From assembly GCA_021155195.1 (NCBI GenBank), contig JAJNPV010000050.1:744001-808000 (forward strand): a stretch of 64,000 nt of DNA. Reading direction: 5' to 3'. The notes under the pieces were generated by a model. It was not told where the DNA came from, did not search any database, and was given only the letters and a program-made list of their open reading frames with translations. Origin of the DNA: Ohtaekwangia sp. (lineage in GTDB: Bacteria; Bacteroidota; Bacteroidia; Cytophagales; Cyclobacteriaceae). Below, piece by piece: positions 60,975 to 64,000 of this stretch; within the stretch, counting starts at the first letter, position 1, and every line of letters begins with the position of its first letter. The position numbers and the translations under genes are program-made.

Positions 60975-63900
60975 TTAACGGTTCATTGAAATTTTATTGC
61001 TCTTCAGACTTTGCAAATAAGCCACCAGATCAACAAACTCTTGCTCGGTCATTAAGGTTTGCAGGTTGGATGGCATCAGCGAAGTTTCTTGCTTCGATCG
61101 CGAGGCGATGTTGGTTGGATTAAGCGTTTGTTGTGTGCTCATGTATTGAAGTTCCACTTTGTCTTCGGTTTCAGATACAATCATACCAAAGGCCTCGCTG
61201 CCATCTTTCATTTTAAAACGGTAGCCTTCAAACCCAAAACTGATTCCCTGATCTGGATAAAGAATAGAAGTATATAATGCTTGCTTGGAAAGTTTAGATC
61301 CTATTTCACTTAAGTCGGGCCCAAACTTTACACCCGCACCATTTATCTGGTGGCAGTTGCTACACGTATTTGTGAATACGCTTTTTCCATTTTCAGGAAC
61401 ACCTTCTTTATCTATTAACTGCGCGATGGAGGGCAGCGCTTCGCCTTCTTTGTTACCGGGAAGTTTATAATACTTTGCTCCGTCTTCGCGGATGTTTGCG
61501 CGCCACGCACTTTGAAATACTCCGGCTGCAGCTATGTGTAAGTCAGCAGGAATTTTATCTTCACTCGCTAATGCAAGCAATCGATCTTCTGATTCCCACG
61601 GACCACCAAAGGTGCGGATGGCCAACTTACGATTATCAAGGGCTTGTGTGGTGTCCATAATAATGTGTTCCATCATCGCCATAGTTTTTTTGCGTGAGAT
61701 AAATGGCCGCATGGTTTTGATCATGCTTTGCACAACATCTTTGTCTTTAGTAGCGAGCTTTGCTTCTATAAGTTTAGTTTGATCCCACTCAAGCAACGCC
61801 TTCATGGCTTCTTTGCCCATGGTGCTATCCGGATATTGAATACTTAACGCTAATAAATCGGGCGCCCTGTTTTCTAACTTAAAGCGAGATACTAATTCAA
61901 CAAATTCAAGTTTGCCTTTGTATTGATCAAGTGCATTGTTAAGAATAGTGCGCACTGCCGGATCAAGTTTAGTGTTGCCGGCATCCATGTGTTTGAGTGC
62001 ATATAAAACTTTTTCACCGCCTACTTCCGTTACCAATTTTGATAATACCGCTTGCTTGGAAGGATCGGTATGAAAATCAAAGGCGCGGAAGCACCAAAGC
62101 ATTCCAACGGGATCAGCCGATTTTATAATCTCTGCCAGCAGAGGCATAGCATCTTTGCTTCGGCTTCTCCAAATAATGTCGTGACCCGCATGTGTGTCCC
62201 AATTCTTTCCAACTTGTTTTTTCCACGCATTGAAATATAAATTTTCATTTCCGGTGGCAGCAATACCAAGTGCTTCCAGATACCAGCGATCTTTGCCATC
62301 ATGTTGCATGGCAAGAGATGCCCACAACTCGGCTGCTTTGGGTGAATTGTTTCCGCGCAAAGCGATTGCAGCTTCACGCCTCACGTGTGCGGAGGAATGG
62401 TTTACTAATTTTTCAACGATGGGAAGAATATCTTTACCAAGAGATCGCTCTACCCGAAGTGTTGTAATGACGATGTCAGGATTTAAATCATTGAGCCCTT
62501 CATTCAAATAAGTTTCGGCATTCGGTAACTTAGCTAACAGCCACAAGGCTTGCGCACGTTGAAAGGCATTGGTAGAAGTCCAGAGTTGTTTCAAGGGAAC
62601 TTCAGCTTGTTCACCAAAAATAGCCAGGGCCGTCCAGCCCAGATAACGCGTAGCAGGATTTGGATTTAGTAAGGCGCTGATTGCACCCTCAACAGAATTG
62701 AAGTCCGGTCTTTTTGTTTGATACGGAGTCTTTACCGGAGCCACACGATAAATTCTTCCACGATCAAGATCACCCACCTGATGGCCACCTACTCCGGGAT
62801 CGTACCAATCGGCAACAAACAAAGAACCATCTGGCGCAATGGCAACATCCACCGGCCGAAACCATTGATCTTTCTGACCTTCCAAAATATTTACAATGGT
62901 GGCTGAATACCCGGCACCACTTTTCTCAACCGGATACGAACGCACTACATTATTGCCCGGCTCAGCATGAATCATCTGCCCTTGAAATGGTTTAGGCAAC
63001 AACATGCCTTCATAAATAGTAATGCCTGAGGGCGAGCCACCTCCCGTTTGTAAAAGATTAGGCACTACACCGGGGTCGTTCAAATGCCAATGCCGCAGTG
63101 GAATTTCTTTTTCCATGTTTGTTCTGCGCGTGTTCCAACTGGCACCCGTCATTTCATCTTTATAGCCATAGTTGCCACCTTCCATTACATAATTGATGCG
63201 CGTACCTTTGTTTCCGTCATCATCATTATCGGATTGCCAGAGGGTGCCGAACGGATCAATTGTTACTTCATAATTGTTTCTGAAATTGTGCGCGAGTACT
63301 TCCACATTACTTCCATCAAGATCAGCGCGCATCACAAGTCCTTCCCGAAAAGGTTTACCATTGGTTACTACTTTTCTACCGCGAACATCAACAACGGTAT
63401 CGCCTGCAGCGCTGAGTAATGATTTGCCTTCATTTCCAAAATTGAAATATAATTTTCCATCGGGGCCAAATACAAAACTGTGCATGCCATGATCGTGCTG
63501 CACACCTTGCACTCCTTGAAAGAAAATCTCTTTTTTTTCGGGAACATCATCTCCGTCATCATCGGTAAACACAAATACATTCGGACTACAGGAAACAATC
63601 ACTTTATTGCCAAGCAGAGTTATACCCAGTGCTGAGTTTACATCGGAGCCCTGATAAAAAACTTTACTTTTATCGGCTTTGCCATCGCCATCCGTATCTT
63701 CCAAAATCATAATGCGATCACCTTCTTCCTTTACAGGATTTTTTGGATTGAGTTGATTGCGATAATTATACGCTTCGCAAATCCAGATTCGTCCACGATC
63801 ATCCACAGCCAAGTTAGTGGGGTTGCTAAACATCGGTTCGGAAGCAAAGAGTGTTACTTCCAATCCTTCATACACTTTTAAATCAGCTAATGATGCTTCT

Positions 63901-63998
63901 GTTGAATGTTCATCTGTAGTTTTAGTTGTGCATGCGCTAGTGGCCACCAAGCAACAAATTAAAAGATTGCATAGCCTTTTGAATGAGGTAGAAATCAT
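60975..63998 (-). CDS. PVC-type haem-binding CxxCH lipoprotein with propeller, HEAT-like and cytochrome c domains
   Basis: A 1007-aa protein, complete within the window (ATG at 63998). The signal peptide ends in a lipobox (CLVATSAC), so it is a lipoprotein. Residues about 40-430 form a sugar-dehydrogenase-like beta-propeller: EPMFSNPTNLAVDDRGRIWICEAYNYR, ILEDTDGDGKADKSKVF, HDHGMHSFVFGPDGKLYFNFGNEG, VDVAIAPDGSLFVADWYDPG. Residues about 440-820 are HEAT-like helical repeats (NPATRYLGWTALAIFG, HSSAHVRREAAIALRGNN). The C-terminal cytochrome c domain has CSNCH at the haem site and a Met-bearing SLMPSNLQTLMTEQEFVDLVAYLQSL. Such proteins are thought to oxidise sugars or glycans at the envelope; the substrate is unknown. 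Confidence 0.9.
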   Translation of the reverse strand: MISTSFKRLCNLLICCLVATSACTTKTTDEHSTEASLADLKVYEGLEVTLFASEPMFSNPTNLAVDDRGRIWICEAYNYRNQLNPKNPVKEEGDRIMILEDTDGDGKADKSKVFYQGSDVNSALGITLLGNKVIVSCSPNVFVFTDDDGDDVPEKKEIFFQGVQGVQHDHGMHSFVFGPDGKLYFNFGNEGKSLLSAAGDTVVDVRGRKVVTNGKPFREGLVMRADLDGSNVEVLAHNFRNNYEVTIDPFGTLWQSDNDDDGNKGTRINYVMEGGNYGYKDEMTGASWNTRRTNMEKEIPLRHWHLNDPGVVPNLLQTGGGSPSGITIYEGMLLPKPFQGQMIHAEPGNNVVRSYPVEKSGAGYSATIVNILEGQKDQWFRPVDVAIAPDGSLFVADWYDPGVGGHQVGDLDRGRIYRVAPVKTPYQTKRPDFNSVEGAISALLNPNPATRYLGWTALAIFGEQAEVPLKQLWTSTNAFQRAQALWLLAKLPNAETYLNEGLNDLNPDIVITTLRVERSLGKDILPIVEKLVNHSSAHVRREAAIALRGNNSPKAAELWASLAMQHDGKDRWYLEALGIAATGNENLYFNAWKKQVGKNWDTHAGHDIIWRSRSKDAMPLLAEIIKSADPVGMLWCFRAFDFHTDPSKQAVLSKLVTEVGGEKVLYALKHMDAGNTKLDPAVRTILNNALDQYKGKLEFVELVSRFKLENRAPDLLALSIQYPDSTMGKEAMKALLEWDQTKLIEAKLATKDKDVVQSMIKTMRPFISRKKTMAMMEHIIMDTTQALDNRKLAIRTFGGPWESEDRLLALASEDKIPADLHIAAAGVFQSAWRANIREDGAKYYKLPGNKEGEALPSIAQLIDKEGVPENGKSVFTNTCSNCHQINGAGVKFGPDLSEIGSKLSKQALYTSILYPDQGISFGFEGYRFKMKDGSEAFGMIVSETEDKVELQYMSTQQTLNPTNIASRSKQETSLMPSNLQTLMTEQEFVDLVAYLQSLKSNKISMNR

Positions 63999-64000
63999 GG

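Overview
The window comes from a Bacteroidota chromosome, most likely a Cytophagales-type free-living bacterium. The evidence is the gene content (388-residue PurM, DUF5916 protein, VF530 protein, LytTR and LytS/LytR pairs, large MacB/FtsX-like permeases linked to PadR genes, a PVC-type cytochrome lipoprotein), weak Shine-Dalgarno sites, and several -7 boxes of the Bacteroidota form TAnnTTTG. No rRNA, transposase, integrase, prophage or CRISPR array was seen.

Layout. 1-4.7 kb: tail of an OmpA-family protein, an FtsX-type permease and a divergent Nramp-like transporter, closed by a perfect bidirectional terminator. 4.7-12 kb: S9 peptidase, DUF2721 protein, purM with an MsrQ-like membrane protein, and a small overlapping cluster of unknowns. 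12-20.4 kb: permease, PQQ-type sugar dehydrogenase, then a tightly overlapping five-gene operon (SRPBCC membrane protein, DUF5519, SpoU methyltransferase, P1 peptidase, class IV aminotransferase) and a secreted methyltransferase. 20.4-31 kb: unknowns, a HisKA-like protein without an ATPase domain, a membrane LytTR regulator, mutS followed after 3 bp by a stand-alone SIR2-like protein, a LytS/LytR pair, and an intradiol dioxygenase/thioredoxin fusion. 31-36 kb: palindromic repeat cluster, Gfo/Idh/MocA oxidoreductase, acyl-CoA desaturase, DUF1572 (DinB-like) protein, signal peptidase I, two small secreted proteins. 36-56 kb: six more permeases and three PadR regulators, interrupted by one DUF5916 outer-membrane protein. 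56-64 kb: GMC oxidoreductase, three AT-rich accessory genes, a tRNA locus, and a large cytochrome lipoprotein.

The permeases fall into two classes. Five long ones (867-894 aa) start with a soluble 'permease prefix' segment and lie in operons headed by a PadR gene. Three shorter ones (744-807 aa) lack the prefix and have no PadR neighbour. None has an ATPase gene beside it. Two PadR genes have long inverted repeats of nearly the same architecture just upstream, probably autoregulatory operators.

The most unusual locus is 59.95-60.75 kb. Intact tRNA-Leu(TAA) and tRNA-Gly(GCC) each have truncated copies on their 5' side. In all three truncated copies the anticodon arm, and only that arm, is exchanged for an 18-19 nt hairpin of the form TCCCG(n)CGGGA, while the flanking tRNA sequence is kept. 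Between the truncated and intact tRNA-Gly lies a small GIY-YIG endonuclease gene whose last codons and stop lie inside the intact tRNA gene. The two tRNA-Gly 5' ends are 29-nt identical direct repeats exactly 310 bp apart. This looks like a compact tRNA-targeting homing or parasitic cassette, with decayed relatives at tRNA-Leu.
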